A stretch of DNA of 62,386 nt from DASUXY01 sp036377675 (lineage in GTDB: Bacteria; Bacillota; Bacilli; Bacillales; Amphibacillaceae), in the NCBI GenBank assembly GCA_036377675.1, contig DASUXY010000021.1, positions 1 to 62,386 on the forward strand, given 5' to 3'. The position numbers and the translations under genes were made by a program. Of this stretch, positions 24,071 to 33,452 are shown piece by piece. Positions within the stretch are counted from its first letter, which is position 1. Each line of letters opens with the position of its first letter. Below the pieces are notes generated by a model that ran no database searches, was not told the origin of the DNA, and saw only the letters and a program-made list of their open reading frames with translations.

Positions 24071-24334
24071 TTATATAATGACCGCTTCTTCAACGATTTC
24101 AACTAAACGAAAACGTTTCGTAGCCGAAAGTGGACGTGTTTCCATAATTGTAACGATATCGCCAATTTTCGCTTCGTTGTTTTCATCGTGTGCTTTCAAT
24201 TTTTTAGAATACTTGACACGCTTACCGTATAACTTATGAACTTTATACGTTTCAACTAAAACACTAATTGTTTTATCCATTTTATCGGATACGACGCGTC
24301 CCGTATAAACTTTACGATTATTACGTTCTGTCAT
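24071..24334 (-). CDS. rpsQ: 30S ribosomal protein S17
   Basis: The product has 87 residues. RKVYTGRVVSDKMDKTISVL and GDIVTIMETRPLSATKRFRL are S17 signatures; it is an OB-fold protein of the 30S body. It follows rpmC by 24 bases. Confidence 0.97.
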   Translation of the reverse strand: MTERNNRKVYTGRVVSDKMDKTISVLVETYKVHKLYGKRVKYSKKLKAHDENNEAKIGDIVTIMETRPLSATKRFRLVEIVEEAVII

Positions 24335-24358
24335 AGTGAGGTTAACCTCCTCTCATAA

Positions 24359-24559
24359 TCAGTTACTTATCGTTAATTCACGTTGACGAATAATTGTTTT
24401 CATTCGAGCAATGGACTTTTTCACTTGACGTATACGTGCAGTGTTTTCTAGTTGACCCGTTGCCAGTTGAAAACGCAAATTAAATAGTTCTTCTTTTAAC
24501 GTTTCGATTTTCTGTTCAATTTCGGCAGTGGTTAGTTCTCTAATTTCATTAGCCTTCAT
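24359..24559 (-). CDS. rpmC: 50S ribosomal protein L29
   Basis: The product has 66 residues from the ATG at 24559 (MKANEIRELTTAEIEQKIET), the family start. The first 11 bases overlap the end of rplP. The helical signature LKEELFNLRFQLATGQLENT is complete. L29 sits at the peptide exit and helps dock trigger factor and SRP. Confidence 0.96.
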   Translation of the reverse strand: MKANEIRELTTAEIEQKIETLKEELFNLRFQLATGQLENTARIRQVKKSIARMKTIIRQRELTISN

Positions 24560-24983
24560 TGCTTTCACCACCAATTTCTTCACGTTTTACAAATTTCGTT
24601 CTGATCGGCAGTTTGTGAGCTGCAAGTCGCAATGCTTCACGTGCAACTTCTTCCTCTACACCAGCAACTTCAAATAAAATTTTTCCAGGTTTAACGACTG
24701 CAACCCATCCTTCTGGTGCACCTTTACCAGAACCCATACGAACTTCTAGTGGCTTTGCAGTATACGGTTTATCAGGAAAAATTTTAATCCATAGCTTTCC
24801 GCCTCGCTTCATAAAACGAGTTATAGCTATACGGGAAGCTTCGATTTGACGACTTGTAATCCAAGATGGCTCTAACGCCTGTAAACCATAGTCACCAAAA
24901 GCTACTGTTGTTCCACCTTTTGCTTTACCTTTCATTCGACCACGATGTTGTCTGCGATATTTCACACGTTTTGGCATTAACAT
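24549..24983 (-). CDS. rplP: 50S ribosomal protein L16
   Basis: The product has 144 residues from the ATG at 24983 (MLMPKRVKYRRQHRGRMKGK). The longer frame to 25037 overlaps rpsC and includes the Shine-Dalgarno. FPDKPYTAKPLEVRMGSGKG is diagnostic. L16 contacts A-site tRNA. It overlaps rpmC by 11 bases. Confidence 0.97.
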   Translation of the reverse strand: MLMPKRVKYRRQHRGRMKGKAKGGTTVAFGDYGLQALEPSWITSRQIEASRIAITRFMKRGGKLWIKIFPDKPYTAKPLEVRMGSGKGAPEGWVAVVKPGKILFEVAGVEEEVAREALRLAAHKLPIRTKFVKREEIGGESNEG

Positions 24984-25002
24984 ATTGCATCTGCCCCCTT
25001 CC

Positions 25003-25644
25003 TTAATTTTTTGGTTTTTCTGGAAGGACCTCTCCACGATAAATCCACACTTTTACACCGATTTTCCCATATGTCGTGTCAGCTTCTGCTGCACCATAAT
25101 CGATATCGGCACGCAATGTGTGTAGTGGTACTGTCCCTTCATTATAATGATCCGTACGAGCAATATCTGTTCCACCGAGACGTCCGGAAACTTGTGTACG
25201 AACACCTTTCGCTCCTGCTCTCATCGCACGCTGAATCGCTTGCTTTTGAGCACGACGAAATGAAATACGATTTTCGATTTGACGAGCAATGTTATCTGCA
25301 ACCAATTGAGCGTCCATATCTACCTTCTTAATTTCCACAATGTTAATATGAACTCTCTTTCCTGTTAATTGGTTTAATGATTTTCGCAGTGCTTCAACTT
25401 CTGATCCACCTTTTCCGATCACCATACCAGGCTTTCCAGTGTGAATCGTAATGTTGACACGTTTTGCTGCTCGTTCAATTTCAATAGATGAAACAGCTGA
25501 GTTTTCTAAACGATCTTCAAGATATTCTCTAATCCTAATGTCTTCATGTAATAAGTCTGCATAGTCCTTATCAGCGTACCATCTTGATTCCCAGTCCTTG
25601 ATTACACCGATTCTAAGACCAGTTGGATTAATTTTTTGACCCAC
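25003..25644 (-). CDS. rpsC: 30S ribosomal protein S3
   Basis: The product has 213 residues. The KH domain carries TGKPGMVIGKGGSEVEALRK, and VQVSGRLGG-like TQVSGRLGGTDIART is the C-terminal signature. S3 lies at the mRNA entry site and has helicase activity with S4 and S5. It begins 3 bases after rplV. Confidence 0.97.
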   Translation of the reverse strand: MGQKINPTGLRIGVIKDWESRWYADKDYADLLHEDIRIREYLEDRLENSAVSSIEIERAAKRVNITIHTGKPGMVIGKGGSEVEALRKSLNQLTGKRVHINIVEIKKVDMDAQLVADNIARQIENRISFRRAQKQAIQRAMRAGAKGVRTQVSGRLGGTDIARTDHYNEGTVPLHTLRADIDYGAAEADTTYGKIGVKVWIYRGEVLPEKPKN

Positions 25645-25647
25645 TGA

Positions 25648-25989
25648 CTAACCCTCCTTTTTTTCTGTAACTACCACTGTAATGTGGCTTGTGCGTTTGT
25701 TGATTCCGCTAGCACTCCCTTGTGCACGTGGACGGAATCGTTTTAAAGTAACCCCTTCATCCACAAATGCATCTGAAACGACGAGCTGATCCGGATCCAT
25801 TTCATAGTTATGCTCTGCATTTGCAACGGCTGACTGTAAAACCTTTTCCACGGCTGGAGAAGCACCTCGCTGGGTGTAGCGTAAAATAGCAAATGCTTCA
25901 CCTACACTCTTTCCTCGAATTAAATCTACTACTAAGCGTGCTTTACGAGGAGCAATACGTACAGATTTTGCAACGGCTTTAGCTTGCAT
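25648..25989 (-). CDS. rplV: 50S ribosomal protein L22
   Basis: The product has 113 residues from the ATG at 25989; the GTG codon just before it is in frame but gives no benefit. AKSVRIAPRKARLVVDLIRG and the tunnel hairpin KRFRPRAQGSASGINKRTSH are L22 signatures. The hairpin, where macrolide-resistance changes occur, looks normal. Confidence 0.97.
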   Translation of the reverse strand: MQAKAVAKSVRIAPRKARLVVDLIRGKSVGEAFAILRYTQRGASPAVEKVLQSAVANAEHNYEMDPDQLVVSDAFVDEGVTLKRFRPRAQGSASGINKRTSHITVVVTEKKEG

Positions 25990-26009
25990 CACAAGTGCCT
26001 CCTCTCAGG

Positions 26010-26294
26010 TTATATTGTTGGTGTTGTTTTCTTATCTTCACCAGAATGTGCTTTAAACGTACGAGTTGGTGCGAATTCGCCAAGCTTATGACCAACCATA
26101 TCTTCTGTAATATAAACCGGTACATGTTTCCGGCCATCATAGACCGCAATGGTATGCCCAACAAATGAAGGGAATATCGTTGAACGGCGTGACCACGTTT
26201 TTATTACCTTTTTCTTATCTGCTTCATTCAGTTTATCAATCTTTTTCATTAAATGATCGTCTGCAAAAGGCCCCTTTTTTAAACTACGCCCCAT
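26010..26294 (-). CDS. rpsS: 30S ribosomal protein S19
   Basis: The product has 94 residues. MGRSLKKGPFADDHLMKKID and VGHKLGEFAPTRTFKAH are diagnostic. S19 pairs with S13 in the 30S head. It follows rplB by 59 bases. Confidence 0.97.
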   Translation of the reverse strand: MGRSLKKGPFADDHLMKKIDKLNEADKKKVIKTWSRRSTIFPSFVGHTIAVYDGRKHVPVYITEDMVGHKLGEFAPTRTFKAHSGEDKKTTPTI

Positions 26295-26353
26295 GATAAT
26301 CCTCCTTTCACAAGTGAGGAATAGGAAGTACTTCCTATCCTACTAATTTTTGA

Positions 26354-27184
26354 TTATCGTTTACGTTCACGAACAATATATTTACCAGTTTGCTTATCAC
26401 GCTTACGTGTTTTATATCCACGTGTTTTTTGACCCCATGGTGAAAGAGGAGATTCACGTCCAATCGGTGTACGTCCTTCACCACCACCGTGTGGGTGATC
26501 AATCGGGTTCATCGCAGATCCACGAACAGTTGGTCGTTTGCCGAGCCAACGAGAGCGTCCTGCTTTACCAGATCGAATCAATTCATGTTCAACATTTCCA
26601 ACCTGTCCTACAGTTGCACGACAAGTCGTTAAGATTCGACGGACTTCGCCTGATGTTAGACGGACTAATGTGTATTTTCCTTCACGGCCAATCACTTGTG
26701 CTTCTGCACCTGCAGAGCGTGCGAGCTGTCCACCACGTCCTGGTTTTAATTCAACGTTATGAATGATCGTTCCTACAGGAATGTTTGCGAGTGGTAACGC
26801 GTTTCCTGTTTGAATATCTGCGTTTTCACCAGATTCTATTTGTTGCCCTACTTTTAAACCTTTAGGGGCTAAAATATATCGTTTTTCGCCGTCTACATAA
26901 TGGACTAAAGCGATGTTAGCTGAACGGTTTGGGTCATATTCAATTGTAGCAACGCGACCTGGTATTCCATCTTTGTCTCGTTTAAAATCAATCGTACGAA
27001 GTTGACGTTTATGTCCACCGCCTTTATGACGTGTTGTAATTCTACCTTGGTAGTTACGTCCTCCGCGTTTACGCTTAGAACTTAATAATGATTTTTCTGG
27101 AGTATCTACAGTAACTTCTTTAAAACTAGAAACTGACATATTACGGTGACCATTTGATGTTGGTCGATATTTTTTAATTGCCAT
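26354..27184 (-). CDS. rplB: 50S ribosomal protein L2
   Basis: The product has 276 residues from the ATG at 27184 (MAIKKYRPTSNGHRNMSVSS). The peptidyl-transferase-proximal segment SAMNPIDHPHGGGEGR, with its key His residues, is intact. L2 joins subunits and supports peptide bond formation. It lies between rplW and rpsS in the S10 operon. Confidence 0.98.
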   Translation of the reverse strand: MAIKKYRPTSNGHRNMSVSSFKEVTVDTPEKSLLSSKRKRGGRNYQGRITTRHKGGGHKRQLRTIDFKRDKDGIPGRVATIEYDPNRSANIALVHYVDGEKRYILAPKGLKVGQQIESGENADIQTGNALPLANIPVGTIIHNVELKPGRGGQLARSAGAEAQVIGREGKYTLVRLTSGEVRRILTTCRATVGQVGNVEHELIRSGKAGRSRWLGKRPTVRGSAMNPIDHPHGGGEGRTPIGRESPLSPWGQKTRGYKTRKRDKQTGKYIVRERKR

Positions 27185-27213
27185 CTTATTTCCCTCCTTC
27201 ACTTAATTGGTAA

Positions 27214-27501
27214 TTAAACTTCAAAAAAGTCCAGTTCTTTACTGTCTTCTGAAAGTTGAACGATAGCTTTTTTACGATTTGGGCGGTACCCACCGTATTG
27301 ACCCATTCGTTTAAATTTACCTTTCACATTTATCGTGTTTACTTTTTCTACCTTTACACCAAAGACATCTTCCACTGCATCTTTGATTTCTGTTTTATTT
27401 GCATTCGGGCTTACTTCGAACGTATATTTTCGATCTGCCATTAGATCGGCAGTGTGTTCAGTAATAACAGGGCGCTTTATAACATTGCGTGGATTGTTCA
27501 T
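27214..27501 (-). CDS. rplW: 50S ribosomal protein L23
   Basis: The product has 95 residues. VIKRPVITEHTADLMADRKY and KFKRMGQYGGYRPNRKKAIV are L23 signatures. It is the main docking site for trigger factor and SRP at the exit tunnel. Its start touches the rplD stop (one shared base at 27501). Confidence 0.97.
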   Translation of the reverse strand: MNNPRNVIKRPVITEHTADLMADRKYTFEVSPNANKTEIKDAVEDVFGVKVEKVNTINVKGKFKRMGQYGGYRPNRKKAIVQLSEDSKELDFFEV

Positions 27502-28124
27502 TATGCAAGCACCTCCCCTGCTTTTTCAGCTGCCTCTTTAGTTAAAATCAGCTTGTCATGCGCGAGCAGGTCTAATACATTCAACTCATTGACTGTAATT
27601 ACATTTACAGTTTGTAAGTTATTTGTTGAGCGAATGATATTTTCATCTTTTTCAGCTGTGATGATTAATACTTTTTCATCAACATCTAATGCCTCGAGCA
27701 TGTTTACAACTTCTTTTGTTTTAGGAGCTTCAAATGATAAACTTTCTAAAACAAGTAGATTTTCCTCATTTACTTTTGAGGAGAGAGCTGATTTAAGAGC
27801 TAAACGACGCATTTTTTTCGGTAGCTTATAACTATAGCTACGTGGGGTTGGACCAAATACAACTCCACCACCTACCCAATGCGGGGCTCGTACAGAACCT
27901 TGTCGTGCTCGACCCGTACCTTTCTGACGCCATGGTTTACGACCACCACCACGTACTTCGGAACGGTTTTTCACAGCATGTGTTCCTTGTCTTTTTGATG
28001 ATTGCTGCATCAAGACTGCTTCTCGCAATACGTGTTCATTTGGTTCAATTCCAAATACGGCAGCTTGTAACTGTATATCTCCGGCTTGTGAACCATCTTG
28101 TTTATATAATGCTACTTTAGGCAT
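27501..28124 (-). CDS. rplD: 50S ribosomal protein L4
   Basis: The product has 207 residues. The tunnel loop RGGGRKPWRQKGTGRARQGS is present and normal. L4 lines the exit-tunnel constriction with L22. It follows rplC by 26 bases. Confidence 0.97.
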   Translation of the reverse strand: MPKVALYKQDGSQAGDIQLQAAVFGIEPNEHVLREAVLMQQSSKRQGTHAVKNRSEVRGGGRKPWRQKGTGRARQGSVRAPHWVGGGVVFGPTPRSYSYKLPKKMRRLALKSALSSKVNEENLLVLESLSFEAPKTKEVVNMLEALDVDEKVLIITAEKDENIIRSTNNLQTVNVITVNELNVLDLLAHDKLILTKEAAEKAGEVLA

Positions 28125-28150
28125 GACAGATCCTCCCTTCGTTTATATGC

Positions 28151-28780
28151 TTAGTTAGCTTTCGTTGCACTCGTAATCGTTACGTATGATTTTTTTGCAC
28201 CTGGAACGTTTCCACGGATTAACAAAACGTTTCGTTCTGCGTCAACATCGACGATTTCTAAGTTTTGAATCGTCACTTGGTTGCCACCCATTTGTCCAGG
28301 TAGTTTTCTACCTTTGAACACACGTGCTGGGTCAACTGCCCCGAGTGTTCCTACACCTCTATGGTAACGAGAACCGTGTGACATGAGCCCTTTGCTCTGG
28401 TTGTGGCGTTTAATAGATCCTTGAAAACCTTTTCCTTTGGATGTACCAGTTACATCAACGATGTCGCCTGCTTGAAATATTTCTACGCTAATTTCTTGAC
28501 CGACTTCATATTCGTCAAGATTTGCGTTACGGATTTCACGAATGCAGCGCTTAGGGTTTGTGTCTGCTTTTTCAGCATGACCTTTCTCCGCTTGATTTAC
28601 TTGAGATTCTTTTTTATCAGCGAAACCAATTTGAATCGCTTCGTAACCATCATTTTCTAATGTGCGCTTTTGCAAAACAACGTTTGGTTCAGCTTGAATA
28701 ACTGTTACTGGAATTAACTCACCATTTTCAGAGAAAAGTTGAGTCATGCCAATTTTTCGGCCTAAGATTCCTTTCGTCAT
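28151..28780 (-). CDS. rplC: 50S ribosomal protein L3
   Basis: The product has 209 residues. GILGRKIGMTQLFSENGELI starts the protein, and the W-finger region SHGSRYHRGVGTLGAVDPAR near the peptidyl transferase centre is complete. It lies between rpsJ and rplD. Confidence 0.98.
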   Translation of the reverse strand: MTKGILGRKIGMTQLFSENGELIPVTVIQAEPNVVLQKRTLENDGYEAIQIGFADKKESQVNQAEKGHAEKADTNPKRCIREIRNANLDEYEVGQEISVEIFQAGDIVDVTGTSKGKGFQGSIKRHNQSKGLMSHGSRYHRGVGTLGAVDPARVFKGRKLPGQMGGNQVTIQNLEIVDVDAERNVLLIRGNVPGAKKSYVTITSATKAN

Positions 28781-28810
28781 CCGTTACACCTCCTATAGTT
28801 CCAAAAATAA

Positions 28811-29119
28811 TTATAATTTAATCTCGATATCCACACCCGATGGTAGGTCGAGACGCATTAATGAATCAACCGTTTGTGGAGTTGGGTTAATAATATCAAT
28901 TAATCGTTTATGTGTGCGCATTTCAAATTGCTCACGTGCATCTTTGTATTTATGAGGTGAACGTAACACCGTAAATACAGATTTATCTGTAGGAAGAGGA
29001 ATCGGGCCTGAAACATTTGCTCCCGAACGTTTAGCCGTCCCTACGATTTTTTCTGCTGATTGATCTAAAACACTATGATCATATGCTTTTAAACGAATAC
29101 GAATTTTTTCTTTTGCCAT
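28811..29119 (-). CDS. rpsJ: 30S ribosomal protein S10
   Basis: The product has 102 residues. IRIRLKAYDHSVLDQSAEKI and the loop SGPIPLPTDKSVFTVLRSPH are S10 signatures. S10 is also NusE, the NusB partner in antitermination and the NusG partner in transcription-translation coupling. It is the first gene of the S10 operon, behind two strong promoters. Confidence 0.98.
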   Translation of the reverse strand: MAKEKIRIRLKAYDHSVLDQSAEKIVGTAKRSGANVSGPIPLPTDKSVFTVLRSPHKYKDAREQFEMRTHKRLIDIINPTPQTVDSLMRLDLPSGVDIEIKL

Positions 29120-29173
29120 TACTTTCCCTCCTTTACGCCCATTTTGTAATAGACATTCTCCGTGAAAATTTCT

Positions 29174-29208
29174 TGAACACCCGCCATGGCAAAGGGGCCG
29201 GGTGTTTC
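29174..29208 (-). promoter_or_regulatory. S10 operon leader hairpin
   Basis: GAAACACCCGGCC pairs with GGCGGGTGTTC around a short loop in the transcript upstream of rpsJ. No T run follows, so it looks like a leader RNA structure, not a terminator. A role in operon control or RNA stability is inference. Confidence 0.5.
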
Positions 29209-29248
29209 AACAACCTTTCACTTCATCGCCTTTATGACCAACATTATT

Positions 29249-29277
29249 ATTATATAGAAATAATGCGGTCAATGCAA
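29249..29277 (-). promoter_or_regulatory. S10 operon promoter, proximal
   Basis: TTGCAT (29272-29277), a 17-base spacer and TATAAT (29249-29254). It is a good sigma-A promoter about 130 bases upstream of rpsJ. Confidence 0.75.
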
Positions 29278-29314
29278 TACTTCTATGAAACTTTATTGGA
29301 TTGCACATTTATGT

Positions 29315-29343
29315 ATTATACAAACTATTGCTTATGAATGCAA
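29315..29343 (-). promoter_or_regulatory. S10 operon promoter, distal
   Basis: TTGCAT (29338-29343), a 17-base spacer and TATAAT (29315-29320): the same -35, -10 and spacing as the proximal promoter 66 bases away. It lies just downstream of the tufA terminators. Confidence 0.75.
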
Positions 29344-29411
29344 GGGTAAACATGCTTTTTTATCAAGAAATTATATCCTTTATGTTTAAATACTTCTAAA
29401 CTTTTATAATA

Positions 29412-29454
29412 AAGCAACCGACATCGCCCATTCGCTTGGCGAGATGTCGGTTGT
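29412..29454 (-). terminator. Second hairpin terminator after tufA
   Basis: CAACCGACATC and GATGTCGGTTG form an 11-bp stem extended by GCC/GGC around a loop. On the minus strand it is followed by CTTTATTAT. It backs up the stronger terminator at 29473. Confidence 0.7.
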
Positions 29455-29472
29455 TGATCCTCATTGTCTTGA

Positions 29473-29503
29473 TGAAAACAGACAACGTCGGCACGTTGTC
29501 TGT
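29473..29503 (-). terminator. First terminator after tufA (end of str operon)
   Basis: ACAGACAACGT and ACGTTGTCTGT form a perfect 11-bp stem with a short loop, followed on the minus strand by TTTTC. It lies about 25 bases after the tufA stop. Confidence 0.8.
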
Positions 29504-29527
29504 TCTTCTTAATGTACGTATACTTAC

Positions 29528-30718
29528 TTATTTTTCGATAGAAGTTACTACCCCTGAACCTACTGTACGTCCACCTTCACGGATGGAGAAGTGTGTACCA
29601 TCTTCAATTGCAATCGGTGAAATAAGTTCAACTTCCATTTCAACGTTATCGCCAGGCATTACCATGTCTACTCCTTCAGGAAGTTTAACAACTCCTGTTA
29701 CGTCCGTTGTACGGAAGTAAAACTGTGGGCGATAGTTATCAAAGAATGGAGTGTGACGTCCACCTTCTTCTTTAGATAGTACATATACTTCTGCTTTAAA
29801 ATTAGTATGTGGTGTGATTGAACCTGGTGCTGCAAGTACTTGACCACGTTTTACATCTTCACGTTCTACACCACGAAGTAGGGCACCGATGTTGTCACCT
29901 GCTTCTGCATAGTCAAGAAGCTTACGGAACATTTCAACACCTGTTACAGTTGTCTTCTGTGCTTCATCTGCAAGACCGATAATTTCAACTTCGTCGCCAA
30001 CTTCAACTTGACCACGTTCTACACGGCCTGTAGCAACTGTTCCACGACCTGTAATTGAGAATACGTCCTCAACAGGCATCATGAATGGTTTATCTGTGTC
30101 ACGCTCTGGTGTTGGAATATACTCGTCAACTGCATCCATAAGTTCAACGATTTTTTCTTCGTATTCTTCTTCACCTTCAAGAGCTTTCAGTGCAGAACCT
30201 GCGATAATTGGAATATCATCACCAGGGAATTCATATTCAGATAAGAGGTCGCGAACTTCCATTTCTACTAATTCTAATAGCTCTTCGTCATCTACCATAT
30301 CTACTTTGTTTAGGAATACGACAATTGCAGGTACTCCAACGTTACGAGAGAGAAGGATATGCTCACGAGTTTGTGGCATAGGTCCATCAGCTGCTGAAAC
30401 GACAAGGATTGCACCGTCCATTTGTGCTGCACCTGTGATCATGTTTTTAACATAGTCAGCGTGTCCTGGGCAGTCTACGTGTGCATAGTGACGATTGTCT
30501 GTTTCATACTCAACGTGTGATGTTGCAATCGTAATTCCACGTTCTTTTTCTTCTGGTGCACCGTCGATTTCATCGTACGCCATGCCACCGTCTGTTCCCT
30601 GTTTCTTATGCATGACTGTAGTAATAGCAGCAGTCAATGTTGTTTTACCATGGTCAACGTGTCCAATTGTTCCAATATTTACGTGCGCTTTAGAGCGATC
30701 AAATTTTTCTTTAGCCAT
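29528..30718 (-). CDS. tuf: Translation elongation factor Tu
   Basis: The product has 396 residues. G1 is GHVDHGKTTL, G3 is DCPGHADY and G4 is NKVD; the effector loop holds EKERGITI. EF-Tu carries aminoacyl-tRNA to the ribosome. Last gene of the str operon, 97 bases after fusA, with its own promoter at 30787. Tandem terminators follow it. Confidence 0.98.
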   Translation of the reverse strand: MAKEKFDRSKAHVNIGTIGHVDHGKTTLTAAITTVMHKKQGTDGGMAYDEIDGAPEEKERGITIATSHVEYETDNRHYAHVDCPGHADYVKNMITGAAQMDGAILVVSAADGPMPQTREHILLSRNVGVPAIVVFLNKVDMVDDEELLELVEMEVRDLLSEYEFPGDDIPIIAGSALKALEGEEEYEEKIVELMDAVDEYIPTPERDTDKPFMMPVEDVFSITGRGTVATGRVERGQVEVGDEVEIIGLADEAQKTTVTGVEMFRKLLDYAEAGDNIGALLRGVEREDVKRGQVLAAPGSITPHTNFKAEVYVLSKEEGGRHTPFFDNYRPQFYFRTTDVTGVVKLPEGVDMVMPGDNVEMEVELISPIAIEDGTHFSIREGGRTVGSGVVTSIEK

Positions 30719-30786
30719 TTATAGTTCCTCCTTCAAAAAGTAAAATCTATTCATTTATTATTGATTCCTTTTCTCATCTAACTAAA

Positions 30787-30815
30787 GTTATACTTTAGAT
30801 TAAGAAAAAAATCAA
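30787..30815 (-). promoter_or_regulatory. Internal tuf promoter
   Basis: TTGATT (30810-30815), 17 bases, TATAAC (30787-30792), directly behind the fusA stop. It would give extra tuf transcription, in keeping with the high demand for EF-Tu. Confidence 0.6.
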
Positions 30816-32894
30816 TTATTCACCAGCATTTTTCTTAATAATTTCTTCTGCAATACTTTTCGGTACTTCTTCATAATGATCGAAGACCATTGTATATGTT
30901 CCACGACCTTGCGTATTCGATCGCAGTGCCGTTGCATAACCAAACATTTCTGCAAGTGGTACGAAAGCTTTAACGAGCTGTGCTGTTCCACGTGCTTCCA
31001 TTCCTTCAACTCTTCCACGACGTGATGTAACGTCACCCATAATGTCTCCCATGTATTCTTCTGGTACAACAATTTCTACTTTCATCATTGGTTCCAATAG
31101 AACGGGGGCACATTTGTTTTTGGCAGCTCTTAATGCCATGGATCCAGCAATTTTAAACGCCATTTCGTTCGAGTCTACTTCGTGATGGCTACCATCGTAT
31201 AGTGAAGCTTTTATATCAATCAATGGATATCCGGCTAATACACCAGCCTCCATAGATTCTTTAATTCCTTCTTCAACGGATGGAACGTATTCACGCGGAA
31301 CGACTCCACCGACAATGTTGTTTTCAAATTCAAATCCAGCACCTTCTTCATTAGGACTAAATTTGACCCAAACATGCCCATATTGTCCACGTCCACCGGA
31401 TTGACGAATGAATTTACCTTCCACTTCAGCTTCCGAACGAAACGTTTCACGGTATGCTACTTGTGGTGCTCCCACATTTGCATCTACTTTAAATTCGCGT
31501 TTCAAACGGTCAACGATTACTTCAAGGTGAAGTTCACCCATACCAGCAATGAGCGTTTGACCCGTTTCTTCATTTGTTTCTGTTGTGAATGTAGGATCCT
31601 CTTCAGCGAGCTTCCCTAATGCAGTACCCATTTTATCTTGGTCTGCTTTCGTTTTTGGTTCAATCGCCACTTGGATGACCGGTTCAGGGAAATCCATAGA
31701 TTCTAAAATAACAGGATGTTTTTCATCACAAAGTGTTTCACCTGTTGCTGTATCTTTCAATCCTACTGCTGCAGCAATTTCTCCACAGTGAATTGTTGAC
31801 AATTCTTCACGGGAATTGGCATGCATCTGTAAAATTCGTCCCATACGTTCACGCTTATTTTTTACAGTGTTTAAGACGTATGAACCTGCGTCTAATTTAC
31901 CTGAATATACGCGGAAAAATGTTAACTTACCGACGTAAGGGTCTGACATGACTTTAAATGCTAGTGCAGCGAATGGTTCATTATCGTCTGATGGGCGTTC
32001 GACTTCTTCACCCGTTTCTGGAACGATTCCCGTAATCGGTGGGATATCTGTTGGTGCAGGTAAGTAATCAACAACACCATCAAGAATGAGTTGAACACCT
32101 CTATTTTTAAATGCTGATCCACAAAATACTGGATAAAACTCAACGTTTAATGTTGCGTTTCGAATGGCTTGTTTAATTTCCTCATTGGAAATTTCTTCGC
32201 CTTCTAAATACTTTAACATTAAGTCTTCGTCAACTTCTGCTACAGCTTCAATGAGCTCTTCGCGAAGTTCTTCTGCTTTTTCTTTATATTCTTCTGGAAT
32301 TTCACGGGTTTCTGCTTTCGTTCCCATGTCATCCAAATAAAAGTGTGCTTCCATCTCGATTAAGTCGATAATTCCTTCGAATTGATCTTCTGCACCAATT
32401 GGAAGTTGAACTGGATGAGCATTAGCTCCTAGGCGTTCTTTTAATGTGCTTGTCGCATAAAGAAAATCTGCGCCTACTTTATCCATCTTGTTAATAAATA
32501 CTATTCTCGGTACACCATAAGTAGTTGCTTGGCGCCACACCGTTTCTGTTTGTGGTTCTACACCTGATTGTGCGTCAAGAACAGTTACTGCCCCGTCGAG
32601 AACACGTAATGATCGTTCAACTTCAACAGTGAAGTCCACGTGTCCAGGTGTATCGATGATGTTGATACGGTGCCCGTCCCACTGAGCGGTCGTTGCAGCA
32701 GAGGTAATTGTAATCCCTCGTTCCTGCTCCTGTTCCATCCAGTCCATTTCTGAAGCACCCTCATGGGTTTCTCCAATTTTATGAATGCGTCCAGTGTAGA
32801 AAAGAATACGCTCGGTAGTTGTCGTTTTTCCAGCATCAATGTGAGCCATGATGCCAATGTTACGCGTCTTTTCCAAGGAGAACTCTCTAGCCAT
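30816..32894 (-). CDS. fusA: Translation elongation factor G
   Basis: The product has 692 residues. G1 is AHIDAGKTTTTERIL, G3 is DTPGHVDF and G4 is NKMDK. Domain IV at about 480-600 contains VNVGAPQVAYRE-like DANVGAPQVAYRET. EF-G drives translocation and, with RRF, ribosome recycling. It follows rpsG in the str operon. Confidence 0.98.
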   Translation of the reverse strand: MAREFSLEKTRNIGIMAHIDAGKTTTTERILFYTGRIHKIGETHEGASEMDWMEQEQERGITITSAATTAQWDGHRINIIDTPGHVDFTVEVERSLRVLDGAVTVLDAQSGVEPQTETVWRQATTYGVPRIVFINKMDKVGADFLYATSTLKERLGANAHPVQLPIGAEDQFEGIIDLIEMEAHFYLDDMGTKAETREIPEEYKEKAEELREELIEAVAEVDEDLMLKYLEGEEISNEEIKQAIRNATLNVEFYPVFCGSAFKNRGVQLILDGVVDYLPAPTDIPPITGIVPETGEEVERPSDDNEPFAALAFKVMSDPYVGKLTFFRVYSGKLDAGSYVLNTVKNKRERMGRILQMHANSREELSTIHCGEIAAAVGLKDTATGETLCDEKHPVILESMDFPEPVIQVAIEPKTKADQDKMGTALGKLAEEDPTFTTETNEETGQTLIAGMGELHLEVIVDRLKREFKVDANVGAPQVAYRETFRSEAEVEGKFIRQSGGRGQYGHVWVKFSPNEEGAGFEFENNIVGGVVPREYVPSVEEGIKESMEAGVLAGYPLIDIKASLYDGSHHEVDSNEMAFKIAGSMALRAAKNKCAPVLLEPMMKVEIVVPEEYMGDIMGDVTSRRGRVEGMEARGTAQLVKAFVPLAEMFGYATALRSNTQGRGTYTMVFDHYEEVPKSIAEEIIKKNAGE

Positions 32895-32936
32895 GTATTC
32901 TTCTCCCTCCTAATAGTTTTATTTAATCGTTTATTT

Positions 32937-33407
32937 TTACCAGCGATAGTGAGCAAATGCTTTGTTCGCTTCTGCCATTTTGTGTAGATCTTCACGTCTT
33001 CTCACGGCAGCTCCTGTATTGTTGGAAGCATCCAAGATTTCGTTAGCCAATCGTTCCTCCATCGTCTTCTCCCCGCGTAGTCGGGCATAGTTCACTAGGA
33101 ACCGCAAGCCTAGTGCTTGACGACGTTCGGGTCGAACTTCCATTGGGACTTGGTAGTTAGATCCACCTACTCGGCGTGCTCGAACTTCAAGTACTGGCAT
33201 AACATTTTTCATAGCTTCTTCAAATACATCCATTGGCGCTTGACCACTTCGTTCGCCAACAAGTTCAAATGCTTTATAAAGAATTTTTTGTGCCTTACCT
33301 CGTTTTCCATCGATCATAATTTGGTTGATTAAACGAGTAACCAATTTCGAATTATACATCGGATCTGGTAAGACGTCTCGCTTAGGTACTGGTCCTTTAC
33401 GTGGCAT
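32937..33407 (-). CDS. rpsG: 30S ribosomal protein S7
   Basis: The product has 156 residues. MPRKGPVPKRDVLPDPMYNS and the C-terminal KMAEANKAFAHYRW are typical. S7 starts assembly of the 30S head. It lies between rpsL and fusA. Confidence 0.98.
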   Translation of the reverse strand: MPRKGPVPKRDVLPDPMYNSKLVTRLINQIMIDGKRGKAQKILYKAFELVGERSGQAPMDVFEEAMKNVMPVLEVRARRVGGSNYQVPMEVRPERRQALGLRFLVNYARLRGEKTMEERLANEILDASNNTGAAVRRREDLHKMAEANKAFAHYRW

Positions 33408-33452
33408 ATATGTTACCCCCTCTCCTATTTCTCTTAGTTGTTGTTTACTGAT

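Noticed and set aside
29436..30743. Plus-strand frames opposite tufA (94, 124 and 82 codons)
   Set aside because: They are antisense shadows of EF-Tu with Ser/Ile-rich non-protein composition and no ribosome binding sites.
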